Source of the DNA: an uncultured bacterium
GTDB taxonomy: Bacteria; Bacillota; Clostridia; Peptostreptococcales; Anaerovoracaceae
Length of the DNA stretch: 22,787 bases
Assembly: GCA_905214225.1 (NCBI GenBank)
Contig: CAJMLL010000038.1
Coordinates: 1 to 22,787 of the forward strand
Reading direction: 5' to 3'
The number at the start of each line of letters is the position of its first letter. Position 1 is the first letter of the stretch. Below the pieces are notes generated by a model, which was given only the letters and a program-made list of their open reading frames with translations, ran no database searches and was not told where the DNA came from. Of the stretch, positions 22,766-22,787 are shown piece by piece. The position numbers were made by a program, and so were the translations under genes.

Positions 22766-22787
22766 CCTAAGCTCATTTGAGCTTAGG
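22766..22787 (+). terminator. Terminator of the protease gene, cut by the window end
   Basis: Perfect 9-bp inverted repeat CCTAAGCTC-ATTT-GAGCTTAGG reaches the last base. It is preceded by an A-run and CAGGGCCGCTGC, which may be the outer arm of a longer stem whose partner lies outside the window. The A-run would supply a U-tract for a gene arriving from the other side, so it may work in both directions. Confidence 0.65.

Overview
This window looks like chromosomal DNA from a Gram-positive, probably anaerobic member of the Bacillota (class Clostridia is most likely; the family cannot be fixed from sequence alone). Supporting signs are strong GGAGG-type ribosome binding sites, a TTG start behind a perfect site, a PotABCD set in clostridial style, secreted proteins built from InlB-type, FN3-like and Big2-like modules, and base composition near 50% G+C. 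No rRNA, tRNA, CRISPR array, phage gene or insertion sequence was seen.

Layout: (1) 85-2531, minus strand: a secreted modular surface protein behind a class I cyclic-di-GMP riboswitch, whose expression platform appears able to hide the ribosome binding site. The middle of this gene is strikingly AT-rich. (2) 2639-6390, minus: an apparent argH-fumC-membrane protein operon. ArgH releases fumarate and FumC hydrates it. (3) 6426-9232, minus: a secreted GH25 lysozyme with FN3-like repeats. (4) 9326-10994, plus: a two-gene unit of overlapping genes, a DUF5685 protein and a J-domain protein with a TPR-like segment and Cys-rich tail. This is the least understood gene pair here; the DUF5685 protein carries two Asp-rich motifs resembling those of squalene/phytoene synthases. 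(5) 11049-13980, minus: a metal-resistance cluster of an ArsR/SmtB repressor, a stand-alone HMA metal-binding protein and a P1B-type ATPase that lacks its own HMA domain, with an operator at the promoter. (6) 14118-19017, minus: potA-potB-potC-potD polyamine transporter followed closely by an AIM24-family gene and a terminator-like structure; the potA leader can form alternative hairpins. (7) 19158-22787, plus: a large secreted subtilisin-like protease with three Ig-like domains and a long helical C-terminal region of unknown role, ending in a terminator cut by the window edge.

The three secreted proteins (surface protein, lysozyme, protease) suggest cell-surface remodelling. The lysozyme and protease genes share a TTTAAG-N5-WTTAAG direct repeat upstream, of the kind bound by OmpR-family response regulators, while the surface protein is tied to c-di-GMP. 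All functional statements rest on reading the sequence and recalled family knowledge; no searches or folding programs were run.
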